A DNA stretch of 30,753 bases from positions 1 through 30,753 of the IMG/VR virus record IMGVR_UViG_3300047550_000942; one strand, given 5' to 3'. The notes beneath the pieces were generated by a model, which was not told where the DNA came from, did no database searches, and saw only the letters and a list, made by a program, of their open reading frames with translations. Of the stretch, positions 16,301 to 24,349 are shown piece by piece. A program made the position numbers and the translations under genes. Numbering within the stretch: the stretch's first letter is position 1; every line of letters begins with the position of its first letter. This DNA is from a virus.

Positions 16301-17661
16301 ATGCTGCACAGGAACGTGTAGATGATTTACAAAGAAAAGCAGAACTAGAATATGACAGACCTATTCAAAAATTACAAGAGCAGACTAGTGCTTTGAATCA
16401 TGACCTAACATTAATCTCACAAGCAACAGATAAAATAAATGAAAAATATGATAAACAGAGAGAGGCTCTTGAAAAGGTTTATGCAATAAATGAAAGAATT
16501 GCACAGCAACAAAAATCTAAGATTGCTCTTGCAGATGCTTTAACACAAGGAGACATTTCTGCTGCTGCTCAGGCCATGGCAGATATGAGGTCTGAGGCTC
16601 AGGGTTACGCACAAGAAGATAGCCTAACTGCATTAGAGACAGCAAGACAAAACGAAATAAATGCATTGACCAGTTCAACTGGAATGACAAAAGTACAGAT
16701 TGAACAAAAACTGTTTGATATATCAGAAGAAATATATGCATTGGAAACAAAACGTCAAACTGTTGATGCAGAAATATTAAAACTTCAAGATGAAATTTAT
16801 AATTTACAGAATAATCAACTAAAGGTTGCAGAAAAAGCATTGGCTGCAGAACTTGAGGCAATTGATGCACAAAGACAAAAGTGGAATAATGTTCAACTTG
16901 CTATTGATTTTGCTAGGGCTAATGCTGCTGGATATAATCAATTATTATTAGATGCCGAGGCAACATTAACAAGAATGCTTGCTTTGTGGGCAAGTATGGG
17001 GTCTGGAATTACTATGGGGGCTATAGAAGGCGCTCTAGGCGGGGCTCCAGTAGAAGTCACATCTTTTGGCGGTGAAACAAAAACTGGCTCTAGTGGTACA
17101 ACTAAGAAAACAAATAATCCATCTGGTACTGGTAAAAAGGGCGCAGCAGCATCTGGAGGTTTTAAGACAGCAACAGCATATCGCTCATACAGGTCTGGTG
17201 AACGTGGAGATACTGGCATAACAACCTCTTCAGCAATGGCTTCTGGATATACCAATGCAAAAACATACCAATCATTCCGTGCAGGAGAAAGAATGTATGG
17301 AGGTTTGATAAAGAAATATAATGTTGGTGGAATTATTGCAGGTGCTGGTATGACAGATAAGGTACCCGCACTTCTGACCCCTGGAGAGTATGTTGTTAAT
17401 CGTGCTGCAACACAAAAGTTTGGTCCCCTATTAGAACAAATAAATGAATCTAAATACCCAGGAAGTTTATCTTTAGGCGGTACCCCAAGCATTTCTGCAG
17501 TAAATAATAATATGGTTAATAATAACTCTACCTCAGTGTATAATTATAGTTTGGATGTAAATGTTAGCGGAACAAATGCAAATCCAGATGATATTGCAAG
17601 AACCGTTATAGCACAAATTAGAAGCATGGATGCTCAAAGATTAAGGGGGAATAGATACTGA
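10306..17661 (+). CDS. Tail tape measure protein
   Basis: This 2451-residue protein is the longest in the window. Residues about 170-420 carry the TP901-type tape measure core (AQEFTKYGVAVTDTMEMAAQ, AFGIAADDLRKKIDFLNAVE, and EGGINASEGANALKSGLASL). Hydrophobic or Gly/Ala-rich stretches at about 544-582, 1124-1185 and 1369-1419 could form membrane spans used during DNA ejection. A long charged coiled coil runs about 1978-2198. The C-terminus has VPALLTPGEYVVN (from V2353), common in tape measures, and a second copy-like VPSLLMPGEAVIP occurs at V686. YRSGER-type motifs occur at 2295-2302 and 2324-2329. With the usual 0.15 nm per residue, it predicts a tail near 370 nm. No lytic domain is recognised. 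ATG 10306 is preferred over ATG 10302, which stops after three codons. It overlaps the next gene (TGATG). Confidence 0.95.
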   Translation: MADVNAKIGVQIDTSAALAELKALQRQLANFHSSVAKGSAASAAAQKNLQYNLLNAINSTGKFYAQMGLVRTSTESFTHALEKNKLSMREYFRYAGGASRTFGKLFKQEFDTIGKVAEERVKKMSTQYIKMGRDASGAMKAMSITPTTLNMKDYGTQVALAAQKQALFNQLLKQGSTNLLNFGKNTQWAGRQLMVGFTIPLAYFGTAASKTFMDLEKQAIKFKRVYGDIFTTTEETDKALKDIQQLAQEFTKYGVAVTDTMEMAAQAAAMGKTGADLMAQVAEATRLAVLGGVEQAQALETTISVTNAFGIAADDLRKKIDFLNAVENQTVVSIEDLTVAIPKAGPVVQQLGGSVEDLAFFLTAMKEGGINASEGANALKSGLASLINPTDKASKMLAGMGVNIKAIVEGNAGNLKETVIDFAQALDTLDPLNRARAIEQLFGKFQFARLSTLFQNITKDGTQASRVLDLASASVEELAILSERELKKVEDAVGVNFKEAVEKLKVAIAPIGKIFLQTITPLVEVIGRLLDKFDNLSDGTKKFVIVAGTLIGGIGPVLLMTFGLISNAIANIIKLFVTMRTGFLRAGTTSKVLADQTQYLNSEQLEAATVAASLNQAHNRLTQSFQAETVAIQMLRQAYIDATGAAARFSAVNPGMMNPGFRGFGPKKFASGTTGVVGGTPGKDSVPSLLMPGEAVIPEAIAQDERFKPLVEALVTGKIAQYGDGTVFAHAVDKKVLSGAGVPESIKALGFNSANAFTAIGFDLSPETNSRLININVPVQDYLNEINKPGSTKTMTARLIDLGVDPKDAVRVTSQIRSNLANSLLGIPSGTMIGDSDIYSRMGNLKTGVLGGLVRKSRGGLFGQAIRSLYSPTAYSPRGLSTIKMNSNVPVSQVIEAVKKTRTSQSAISALRRVQELDPNYRMPVKLDSAGNIVAFERPEISKRTGEISNTRVIGALQGNRFTTARLSRGGGRKITPSRGAMEMATQLLVGRGEIVQTKDGRMQMVTSTTGKPKASRSNVFGGGISDKRSLPLTTVRRVIPRFRGMALGAEDGYPPVAGGKSFSQTASGLLVPQSALVNALEKNSEAVDNGTKTQTQSSKTQKEIIKEQRQARADRIGRVAGPLSMVAGTAAMAGYATGNAGMGNIAMGISGLAMVAPMLANPLGATAAALTAMTAAVVLTRKAFDKAQDSAMEMAEAMGSGDKAIQDLAMFAGRVSAGEIMDRRRSNILNPFAVQTGKTTFGENFVKSETGKAMVSSVTQSIKTGGSQAAQGQILNQLATGIASGAIDPAQARSIAANIASEIGDYSFGINVNAKLIELFGVNGENLMKDPLRLRVVLMEESRKDLQKQSQSLSNVAPGAMTQTQLKVGAIGYGAAGAVAGGILGATAAGATAGSVVPVVGTAIGAAIGATIAAGALWFSQKGQQEKLGRASGANVAMQKMALEQSQQMQDSLKLEYEKRIANAKAAGDIAKAVQLQGEYEKANAELLAQNGKLVTDIQNSYKGASGAVRGALETGLDKQITAKYKGTAMADIAPLATDLLGGSALSKEQQFTIKMQLASGQMDPMQIVNLMETFGKDSKTLTKVMNIVTKFGGAFAGQAMSVADLFKDKKGNPLKEQQTKFIADISTKTSEEAEKYLKLFAEISRVGNVMDVEVALTYYSNNPLAAAQLQSTIDKINEQKGKITLDVATKILGAKEMEALRKDQEYFSSLPAEQQKVYLQTLTTIANIQGTNAEAIKNWLTQNPGKTEADYYIESAQKLTKVSVDNTIPTGATDSQDTGKRDTTFDDILINLKRTRDATIDATGGAKELIRVLGGTKDITIFKGLDQQLARLGANTDFIEFAGGVEKAIQNKIIRVSKDGVASLTELGKAAMKAYNEKQLGLYQAGQINAAKGAIAQREAFVKLKAAGASSAEALELVADAQLAISINSQRSAKDVDLLVKSLRNAKKESDKTFRANDPVSALEEDIQNINTMFDLYERQARAKYEPQIDRVNKLIDAAQERVDDLQRKAELEYDRPIQKLQEQTSALNHDLTLISQATDKINEKYDKQREALEKVYAINERIAQQQKSKIALADALTQGDISAAAQAMADMRSEAQGYAQEDSLTALETARQNEINALTSSTGMTKVQIEQKLFDISEEIYALETKRQTVDAEILKLQDEIYNLQNNQLKVAEKALAAELEAIDAQRQKWNNVQLAIDFARANAAGYNQLLLDAEATLTRMLALWASMGSGITMGAIEGALGGAPVEVTSFGGETKTGSSGTTKKTNNPSGTGKKGAAASGGFKTATAYRSYRSGERGDTGITTSSAMASGYTNAKTYQSFRAGERMYGGLIKKYNVGGIIAGAGMTDKVPALLTPGEYVVNRAATQKFGPLLEQINESKYPGSLSLGGTPSISAVNNNMVNNNSTSVYNYSLDVNVSGTNANPDDIARTVIAQIRSMDAQRLRGNRY
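17188..17292 (+). repeat. Two YRSGER-type peptide motifs in the tape measure C-terminus
   Basis: YRSGERGD (residues 2295-2302) and FRAGER (2324-2329) lie 29 residues apart, each preceded by a similar A/T-x-Y-x-S context. The same motif recurs twice in the protein encoded at 22398-23228. Confidence 0.7.
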
Positions 17662-18263
17662 TGGCTGGCATAGAATATTTAGTTGGTCGTCGTAAATATG
17701 CGCTACCGCAAGCAATGCTGTGGTCTGAAAATTCTGGAACACTAATAAGTGGATATTATTATCCAGATGGTTACGAAGTGGGTGCTGATTTTACTGGCGT
17801 ACCAATTGATGAAAGAAATACATTTTTAATATTATCAGATCACAACAGAACAGAACTATCTTTTGGTCAAGAAAGAATACAGAAAAGAGAAAGAATGATT
17901 AATGGTAATATGAGAGCATATAATATTGCAGATAAATTAAATCTTTCAACATCTTGGCAAATGCTGCCATCACGATCATATAAGGATAATCCATCTTTTA
18001 ATTCCGCAGGATCAACATTACTACGTGGTGGCCCAGATGAATTTACCGTAGACGGTGGTGCTGGTGGTTTGGAACTATTAGAGTGGTATGACAATCATCA
18101 AGGACCATTTTGGGTATTTTTAGCGTATGATAGATATGAAGATAAAACTAAATATAATCAGATAGTTCAAATGTACTTTAAAGATTTTAGTTATTCTGTT
18201 GTTAAAAGAGGACTGAATAATCATGACCTATGGAATATTAACGTAACCCTAGAAGAGGTATAA
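17661..18263 (+). CDS. Distal-tail-like minor tail protein
   Basis: This 200-residue protein directly follows the tape measure with a TGATG overlap. That is the position of the distal tail protein that connects the tube to the tip. It is beta-rich, with a GPFWVFLAYDRYEDKT segment and a C-terminal LWNINVTLEEV strand. N-terminal residues (GIEYLVGRRKYALPQ) are compact. I see no enzymatic motif. The next gene's ribosome site AGAGG lies in its last codons, showing tight coupling. Assignment is by position, size and beta character. Confidence 0.6.
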   Translation: MAGIEYLVGRRKYALPQAMLWSENSGTLISGYYYPDGYEVGADFTGVPIDERNTFLILSDHNRTELSFGQERIQKRERMINGNMRAYNIADKLNLSTSWQMLPSRSYKDNPSFNSAGSTLLRGGPDEFTVDGGAGGLELLEWYDNHQGPFWVFLAYDRYEDKTKYNQIVQMYFKDFSYSVVKRGLNNHDLWNINVTLEEV

Positions 18264-18265
18264 CA

Positions 18266-21200
18266 TTGTTTAGCAATTCTGATCTTGTAGAATATTTAAA
18301 AACATCAAATGACGTTTTTATTAATTCCGTTATTGTTTGTGAGTGGAATATGAATATTCCAGGAAATATTAAAAAAGTTGGTAATTATAGATATAGGCCT
18401 AATAATAATACAAGTATTTATAAAAACATTCCAAATACGTTTGATCCAGCAGACGCTGGAGATTATTATACAGATGCAGAAATTTCCTATGAGCAGGTAC
18501 AAAATACATATAATGTCAATAACACATTACAACTATTTCAATCAGTAGATCAAAAAAAATCCATGTATTATTCCATGGAAGACTGTTTAAAGCCTTTTAG
18601 ACCTAGGTCTGGAATAAATAAAGTTTTATTTTTTGATAAAAAATATATACCAACAAACGTTATGTTTGGGAACAATTCTCCAAGGTATTATATGTCTTCA
18701 AGAAATGATGTATTTAAATATTGGACATCGTATAGAAAAGAAGACGGAATTGAAAGAGGAATAGCCAATAAAACAATAAATAGTATTCATTATATAGAAG
18801 ACGCATGTCCATTTGTAGTATATAAAGAAAGTGTTCCATGTAACAGAATTGTTATTAAAATGCAAACTAATGTAGGCAAAGATGACCCAGGAACATTTCA
18901 AAATATAGTTGGAGTTAATCAAAGCCCATTTTATGGTAGTATAAATAAAACTATACCAGATAGATTTAAAATTCAAGTTCTTAAAAACAATAATTGGATT
19001 GATATATTAAGTATTGATAAAAATAGTAAAAGGTCTGATGGATCAGAGATAATTGAGGCAGATGGATATCTTGAGTTATCATATTTAAATAACGAATGGT
19101 TTTTAAGTTCTGAGAGTGTTGATTATAATACACCATTTGTTACTAAATTTGTAGATCCATTTAAAACTATAAAAAATGATAATACATTTTTTTACAATGA
19201 GTTTGACTATATAGATGGCATTAGGTTTGTAACCTTATCAATGAATAAGTTTGACTCAACCTTTGATCTAATAGAGATGTCGCCAAGGCTTACTGCAGAT
19301 ATATCAAATAATGTTTTGGATTTTAAAATAACAAAAACAATGTCGGATATGTCAACTGGTGCAATACCAGTCGGACAACTGCTGGCCTCAAATGGATCTA
19401 TATCAATTTTTGATGAAGAACTGGCATTTAATGAAAATAATAATGATAGTATTATAAAAAAATATTTAAATAAAAATATTAAATTTGTTTTTTATGAAAA
19501 TATATATAATAATGATTCAACAGTAGATTATTTTATTCCAATAAAAACTTTATATTCGGATAATTTTCCACAGACATCGGACGACGGGTCCTCCGTATCA
19601 ATAGATTTACGTGATTTTTATTTTTACTTTGAATCACAAATAGCACCAAGAATGTTATTAACTGACGTATCTTTAAGTTTTGCAATATCTACTTTATTGG
19701 ATTCTGTTGGTTTTTCTAATTATACCTTTAAAAGAATTGGTTTAGAAAATGACCCTATTATTCCATATTTTTTTGTTGCTCCAGATCAAAGTATTGCACA
19801 GGTATTAAATGATTTAGCAATATCAACACAGACTGCAATGTTTTTTGATGAATATAATAATTTTACAATTATGAGTAAAAACTACATAATGCCACAAGCA
19901 AATGAAAGACAGACGTCATTTACCCTTGTCGGAACCAATAATCAACAAGAGGTTAGCATAATAAAAAATAAACAGATGGTTGCAGAACTGCCAAATATAA
20001 TATCAATATCTTCTCAAGATAAAAAAATATATAATGATGGCAGAATTAACTATACATCTAGATATATACAAAAATCATACGGATCAATAAAACAAAGCAC
20101 ACTACTGGATAAAGAAAAGACTTGGGTGTATAAGCCATCATTATTGTGGGAGGTTTCTGGAGAAACAGCATTAAAAACTATAAATTCCAAAGTAGAAAAG
20201 CAGTCAAATTTTGTTTTGGGTGCTATGCCAATTAATTCAGATTTGTCAGAAATACCGCCATATGTCTCTAATGGAGTTATTATAAATAATACCGTAGATC
20301 TTGGAGAGAATATTTATTGGCTAACAAAATATAAAGGATATTTTTATTCTAATGGAGAAATAATACGATACGACGCCGTTCAATTTAATATAACCGCAAT
20401 TGGAAATGTTTGGATATCTAGCAATCAAGAGTATCAAGATTATATGGCTTCCCTACCATTTAACGGTAAAATGTATCCCACTGGACTTATAAGAATATTA
20501 TGCAATCCATATTACGAAACAGTTAGTGGTCAGACAAGAATAAAATCTGGTGCTGTTATGGAGCATGGACGTGGTCAATTTGGAACAAAAATTACTACCC
20601 ATAATGCTGGCATGTCTTCACACTGGACATCCGACACATATTTACGTGGATGCAATATGAAGTCAAGTTATTTATTTAATACAAGTTCCGAAATTGAGTA
20701 TCCATTATCACTAACAACTGGTGAGGCTGGTATTAATAACACGTTGGCAAAAAAATCATCAAGAACTGGAATTATTAAAAATTTCATGGCAAGTAATTAT
20801 TTGACCGAAACAGAACTCAATAGTTTACAGTCAACACAAAGTGGAACTATACAGTCTTCTGCATTAGTAATGTCTGGTCCATCTTTTAGTTCTACAGACA
20901 CGCCAGTAGACTTTATTTCATATGTTTATAAGCCATTAGATAACTCTTATAAACATTTTGGAACAAGGATAAGAATAGTGGGTAGTGTTGACACCAATGA
21001 AGATAGATTGCAGACACCTATTGGAAGTACGACATACTATCAATTACCAACAACTCAGCCAAATCAAAATTCTAATATTGGTGGAGGATCTGGTGGTTTA
21101 GGTATAATGATTAATCCAGAAACTAATAATGGATATTATTTTGAAATTGTTGCATTGACAGAAAAAAATGTTGAGTCATATTTAAAAATTAATTCTGATG

Positions 21201-22396
21201 GATCTTCAGAAAAAAATATATCGAATGTTGTTTTTTATAAAATTAAAAAAGATAGTTCTGGCAATGCAATACCAATTAAACTATGGTCTGGTCTAAGCAA
21301 CATTTTAGTAGATGATGGAAGATTTACTGGTCAATATCGGGTCTTTGGAGAAGAAAATCCTACAGTTTATGATCTTGCTGTTGAATATTCAAATGTAGGC
21401 ACAACACGAAAATTTTATTTGTATATCAATAATAAACTAGTTGGGGTTGTAGATGATACAGATCCTCTTCCAGTTTATAATAATGCCTGCCTATTTGTTC
21501 GTGGGGCGTCAAAATGTATGTTTGAAAATATATATGCTTTGGGAGAAAATTATTCACAAAATACAGTATTTAACGTTGCAGAATCAATTTCTTCAGTATT
21601 TGGAGCAAATGAGATTAATGCTAACTCTGCATTGAGAAAGTATGCAATGAGTGGAATTGTTCAGTCTACATATCTAAGTGGTGTTTCAAGTTCGCAGCCA
21701 CCAAAATATAACATGTATTATGATGAATTTGGATCTATTTTTAGAGAGGTTGCATACTTTAATATAAAATATGATAAGGCATATCCAGCACTATATGCAA
21801 AAATATCTCCAACCCCAACTACAATAAAGGGTTATGTTGTTTCTGGATTCCAGGCTGATTCGTACGGTGCAGAATTTTTAGTATTTAATGCAACAGATTC
21901 TGCTCTTAGTTTAGATGAAGGTACTGGCAATTATTTAAGAATTCAAGGTATAACATTTACCCAGGATACAACCTACACAATATCGGTAGATGATTATTTT
22001 AATAAAAAATCAAACTTTACAGAAATAGACAACATAGACACTAACACGATAAGGTCAGAACTTGTTAGTATTCAGGACTATAACTATATAAGACAAAGCA
22101 GAATAAATCATGGACTAAGTAGTTTTTCATTGGAGACTCCATATATTCAAACATCTTCTGATGCTGAAAACTTGTTGGGATGGGTAATAGAAAAATCAAT
22201 GAAGCCTAAAAAACTTATTGGTGCTAATATATTTTCATTACCAATTTTACAATTAGGTGATATTGTTAATATTGACTATCAAAAAGATGGGGTAGATATA
22301 GTTTCAGATAAAGACAAGCAATTTGTAATATATAATATAGAATATGAAAGAAATGTAAATGGTCCAAGTATGAGACTTTACATGGCGGAGGTATAA
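18266..22396 (+). CDS. Large tail hub/tip protein with a lectin-like insertion
   Basis: This 1376-residue protein starts at TTG 18266, with AGAGG at 18254-18258 seven bases upstream. An N-terminal beta-rich part contains CNRIVIKMQTNVG followed by FKIQVLKNNNWIDI, which resembles a discoidin-type carbohydrate-binding fold. The middle part around DISNNVLDFKITKTMSD, and the C-terminal LQLGDIVNIDYQKDGVDI with FVIYNIEYERN, fit a baseplate-hub (Tal-like) framework. Between about residues 881 and 1096 lies a LamG/concanavalin-like segment (FGTRIRIVG, then KFYLYINNKLVGVVDD and FENIYALG). So a hub appears to hold an inserted sugar-binding module, a candidate host contact site. No peptidoglycan hydrolase motif is recognised. 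Codons are strongly AT-rich, with AGA/AGG arginine. Hub role is inference. Confidence 0.7.
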   Translation: MFSNSDLVEYLKTSNDVFINSVIVCEWNMNIPGNIKKVGNYRYRPNNNTSIYKNIPNTFDPADAGDYYTDAEISYEQVQNTYNVNNTLQLFQSVDQKKSMYYSMEDCLKPFRPRSGINKVLFFDKKYIPTNVMFGNNSPRYYMSSRNDVFKYWTSYRKEDGIERGIANKTINSIHYIEDACPFVVYKESVPCNRIVIKMQTNVGKDDPGTFQNIVGVNQSPFYGSINKTIPDRFKIQVLKNNNWIDILSIDKNSKRSDGSEIIEADGYLELSYLNNEWFLSSESVDYNTPFVTKFVDPFKTIKNDNTFFYNEFDYIDGIRFVTLSMNKFDSTFDLIEMSPRLTADISNNVLDFKITKTMSDMSTGAIPVGQLLASNGSISIFDEELAFNENNNDSIIKKYLNKNIKFVFYENIYNNDSTVDYFIPIKTLYSDNFPQTSDDGSSVSIDLRDFYFYFESQIAPRMLLTDVSLSFAISTLLDSVGFSNYTFKRIGLENDPIIPYFFVAPDQSIAQVLNDLAISTQTAMFFDEYNNFTIMSKNYIMPQANERQTSFTLVGTNNQQEVSIIKNKQMVAELPNIISISSQDKKIYNDGRINYTSRYIQKSYGSIKQSTLLDKEKTWVYKPSLLWEVSGETALKTINSKVEKQSNFVLGAMPINSDLSEIPPYVSNGVIINNTVDLGENIYWLTKYKGYFYSNGEIIRYDAVQFNITAIGNVWISSNQEYQDYMASLPFNGKMYPTGLIRILCNPYYETVSGQTRIKSGAVMEHGRGQFGTKITTHNAGMSSHWTSDTYLRGCNMKSSYLFNTSSEIEYPLSLTTGEAGINNTLAKKSSRTGIIKNFMASNYLTETELNSLQSTQSGTIQSSALVMSGPSFSSTDTPVDFISYVYKPLDNSYKHFGTRIRIVGSVDTNEDRLQTPIGSTTYYQLPTTQPNQNSNIGGGSGGLGIMINPETNNGYYFEIVALTEKNVESYLKINSDGSSEKNISNVVFYKIKKDSSGNAIPIKLWSGLSNILVDDGRFTGQYRVFGEENPTVYDLAVEYSNVGTTRKFYLYINNKLVGVVDDTDPLPVYNNACLFVRGASKCMFENIYALGENYSQNTVFNVAESISSVFGANEINANSALRKYAMSGIVQSTYLSGVSSSQPPKYNMYYDEFGSIFREVAYFNIKYDKAYPALYAKISPTPTTIKGYVVSGFQADSYGAEFLVFNATDSALSLDEGTGNYLRIQGITFTQDTTYTISVDDYFNKKSNFTEIDNIDTNTIRSELVSIQDYNYIRQSRINHGLSSFSLETPYIQTSSDAENLLGWVIEKSMKPKKLIGANIFSLPILQLGDIVNIDYQKDGVDIVSDKDKQFVIYNIEYERNVNGPSMRLYMAEV

Positions 22397-22397
22397 A

Positions 22398-23228
22398 ATG
22401 CCAGGCGAAAATTCTGGTAATATGTATAGAGCACCTACACCAGTCGATGCTGAGACTGCAAGAGAGACTAGAAGGGCTGTGGTTGCCAATCCAGTTCAAC
22501 CAGTTGTCGCAGTTAAAGAAACATCTTCCTCAGATTGGTCTTCATATCGTTCTGGAGAAAGAGACTCTAAGCCTGCACCGCCACCACCTGATGTGCCTCC
22601 ATCAAAAAGCAATACACAAAATACAGACTGGGTACAGTATAGATCTGGAGAACGTGGGGACCCAATACAATATGTTGCAAATAATCCACCAATTGTTGAA
22701 GTTTTAAATTTTGGAGGTTTTATACCACCCGCAAGCATTTCTGCAGTGCCTCCGCTTCCAGTTGTTCCACCTGTGTCAGTACCAACAACATATAAAGTAA
22801 AAACAGCAACACCAGAAATTATTTTATTTGATGATGACTCAGTACCAGTTGAGGTTCTATCAGATTTAATATTTGAAAATATAGGCGGACAAGAACTTTT
22901 ATCTTTATCAAGACATGACATAATTAGTGGAGATTATGTTCCAAATCAATTAATTAAAAATCTTACATCATTAAAACAAGAATCTTCTTCAAAACGATTA
23001 CTAAGTTTACAAAATACTTCAGATAGATATTTTTCTAATTTTGGTATTAAATTAGAAAATAAAATACCTTTTGAGGGAAATGGTCCAAATGGCAGTAATG
23101 TTTATCTTGATGACTCACAAAATATTATAATAGAGTTGATAAATTTAGACATAGACGAGCAGGTAGAGGTACAACTCAGCGTAGGTGGTACAATATATAC
23201 TATAGTCCTTGGAGCATCAGAGTCGTGA
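22398..23228 (+). CDS. Tail-tip protein with YRSGER repeats and proline-rich linkers
   Basis: This 276-residue protein has an unusual architecture. It opens with a disordered-looking N-terminus and two copies of D-W-x-x-YRSGER (Tyr50-Arg55 and Tyr81-Asp88, 31 residues apart), separated by KPAPPPPDVPPSKS. A second proline-rich linker spans about residues 108-131. The C-terminal half is ordered (IFENIGGQELLSLSRHDI, then a strand-rich end at VQLSVGGTIYTIVLGA). The YRSGER motif also occurs at the end of the tape measure. This suggests that the two proteins present the same short peptide to a common partner such as the hub ring. It starts one base after the hub gene stop and overlaps the next gene by four bases (GTGA). 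I do not recognise an enzymatic function. Confidence 0.75.
   Translation: MPGENSGNMYRAPTPVDAETARETRRAVVANPVQPVVAVKETSSSDWSSYRSGERDSKPAPPPPDVPPSKSNTQNTDWVQYRSGERGDPIQYVANNPPIVEVLNFGGFIPPASISAVPPLPVVPPVSVPTTYKVKTATPEIILFDDDSVPVEVLSDLIFENIGGQELLSLSRHDIISGDYVPNQLIKNLTSLKQESSSKRLLSLQNTSDRYFSNFGIKLENKIPFEGNGPNGSNVYLDDSQNIIIELINLDIDEQVEVQLSVGGTIYTIVLGASES
22545..22661 (+). repeat. Two YRSGER motifs in the tail-tip protein
   Basis: SYRSGERDS and QYRSGERGD, both preceded by Asp-Trp. They use different codons (CGT and AGA for the first Arg, AGA and CGT for the last), which argues for conservation at the protein level rather than a recent DNA duplication. Confidence 0.7.
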
Positions 23229-24349
23229 TAACTAATACTGGCAAATATATTATTGCTAAATACCTATTGGGTCAGACCCCAGCGTATGCCTCTTATATGG
23301 CTTTAGGTTGCGGTACAAAACCATTAGATACAGATGATACCCCACCAGATTATTCCAACAAAGAAAACTTAGAATTTGAAATGTTTCGCATTCCAATAAG
23401 TTCTCGTGGATATATAGTAGAAGATGGAAAATCAAAATTAGTTTTAACGGCAGAATTACCCACAGAGGAAAGATATGAAATATCTGAGGTTGGAATATAT
23501 TCTGCTGGCTCAAACCCATATGCTGGATCATATGATAGTCGAACAATTCTTACATTTACACAAAGTGAAAACTGGCAACACGTTTCCCCATCTGCAACCA
23601 CCGATATTGAAAGAATTACTCAACCATTAGACGCAACTTTATCTGATAATGTTATTGAGACTACTACAAAAATATTTGAAAGTAATGCCGACAATAAAAT
23701 ATTTTATAATGCAAATAGGGCTGCAAGATATGAAAGATGTCGCTATTATAATAATATAATTGCAATACGTGGAGACTCCGCATCAATGTCAACATCTGGT
23801 GGTCATTTAGTAATTGGTGCAGATCCACAATACATTAGAGCAACTGGTATTTCTTTAGACTTTTCTAAAAATGCACCATCTGACGAATTAAGACTTGCAT
23901 TTTCAGTCATTAATAAAGATGGCGATTCGGTAGTAGTGCCAGATACAGTAAAGATTATGATTGAGTTTACTAATAGTATCGATGCTACAAAATTTTCTAG
24001 ATTTGAGGCCACTGTATCTAATGGAACTGGAACTGGACAACATGATTTTACAACCAATAGATATTGTATTGTGACTAAAGAATTACAAGAATTATATACA
24101 ACCTCCAATTTTTCGTGGACATCCGCAGATACTATAAATATATATAGTTCGGTGGTAGATGGTGGTACAGAGTCAGATGACTTTTATGTAGTTTTGGATG
24201 CACTAAGGTTTGAAAATCTTAATACTCCAAATCCACTTTATGGTCTTATTGGATATTCTGTGGTTCAAAATGATACAGCAATAACAATTATTAAATCTCC
24301 AAATACAAGTAACTATGTTGAATTTAAATTTTCTATAGGTGTTGGATAA
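23225..24349 (+). CDS. Baseplate/tail-fibre-associated structural protein
   Basis: This 374-residue protein begins with GTG in a GTGA overlap with the previous stop. Residues 1 to about 110 (ITNTGKYIIAKYLLGQTPAY, then MALGCGTKPLDTDD, LVLTAELPTEERYEISEVGI and YSAG) follow the layout of phage baseplate or fibre-connector domains. That layout has an invariant-looking ALG-x-G-T turn and an E-x-GIY-like strand. Residues about 150-370 are a second beta-rich region, perhaps a carbohydrate-binding jelly roll (SASMSTSGGHLVIGADPQY). It likely links the tail tip to fibres. The assignment is by fold pattern and position; no catalytic residues are seen. The stop overlaps the next start (TAATG). Confidence 0.65.
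   Translation: MITNTGKYIIAKYLLGQTPAYASYMALGCGTKPLDTDDTPPDYSNKENLEFEMFRIPISSRGYIVEDGKSKLVLTAELPTEERYEISEVGIYSAGSNPYAGSYDSRTILTFTQSENWQHVSPSATTDIERITQPLDATLSDNVIETTTKIFESNADNKIFYNANRAARYERCRYYNNIIAIRGDSASMSTSGGHLVIGADPQYIRATGISLDFSKNAPSDELRLAFSVINKDGDSVVVPDTVKIMIEFTNSIDATKFSRFEATVSNGTGTGQHDFTTNRYCIVTKELQELYTTSNFSWTSADTINIYSSVVDGGTESDDFYVVLDALRFENLNTPNPLYGLIGYSVVQNDTAITIIKSPNTSNYVEFKFSIGVG

Noticed and set aside
16938-17492. A 184-codon - strand open frame opposite the tape measure C-terminus
   Set aside because: Antisense shadow of the tape measure, Pro/Ala-rich, with no ribosome site and no recognisable fold.
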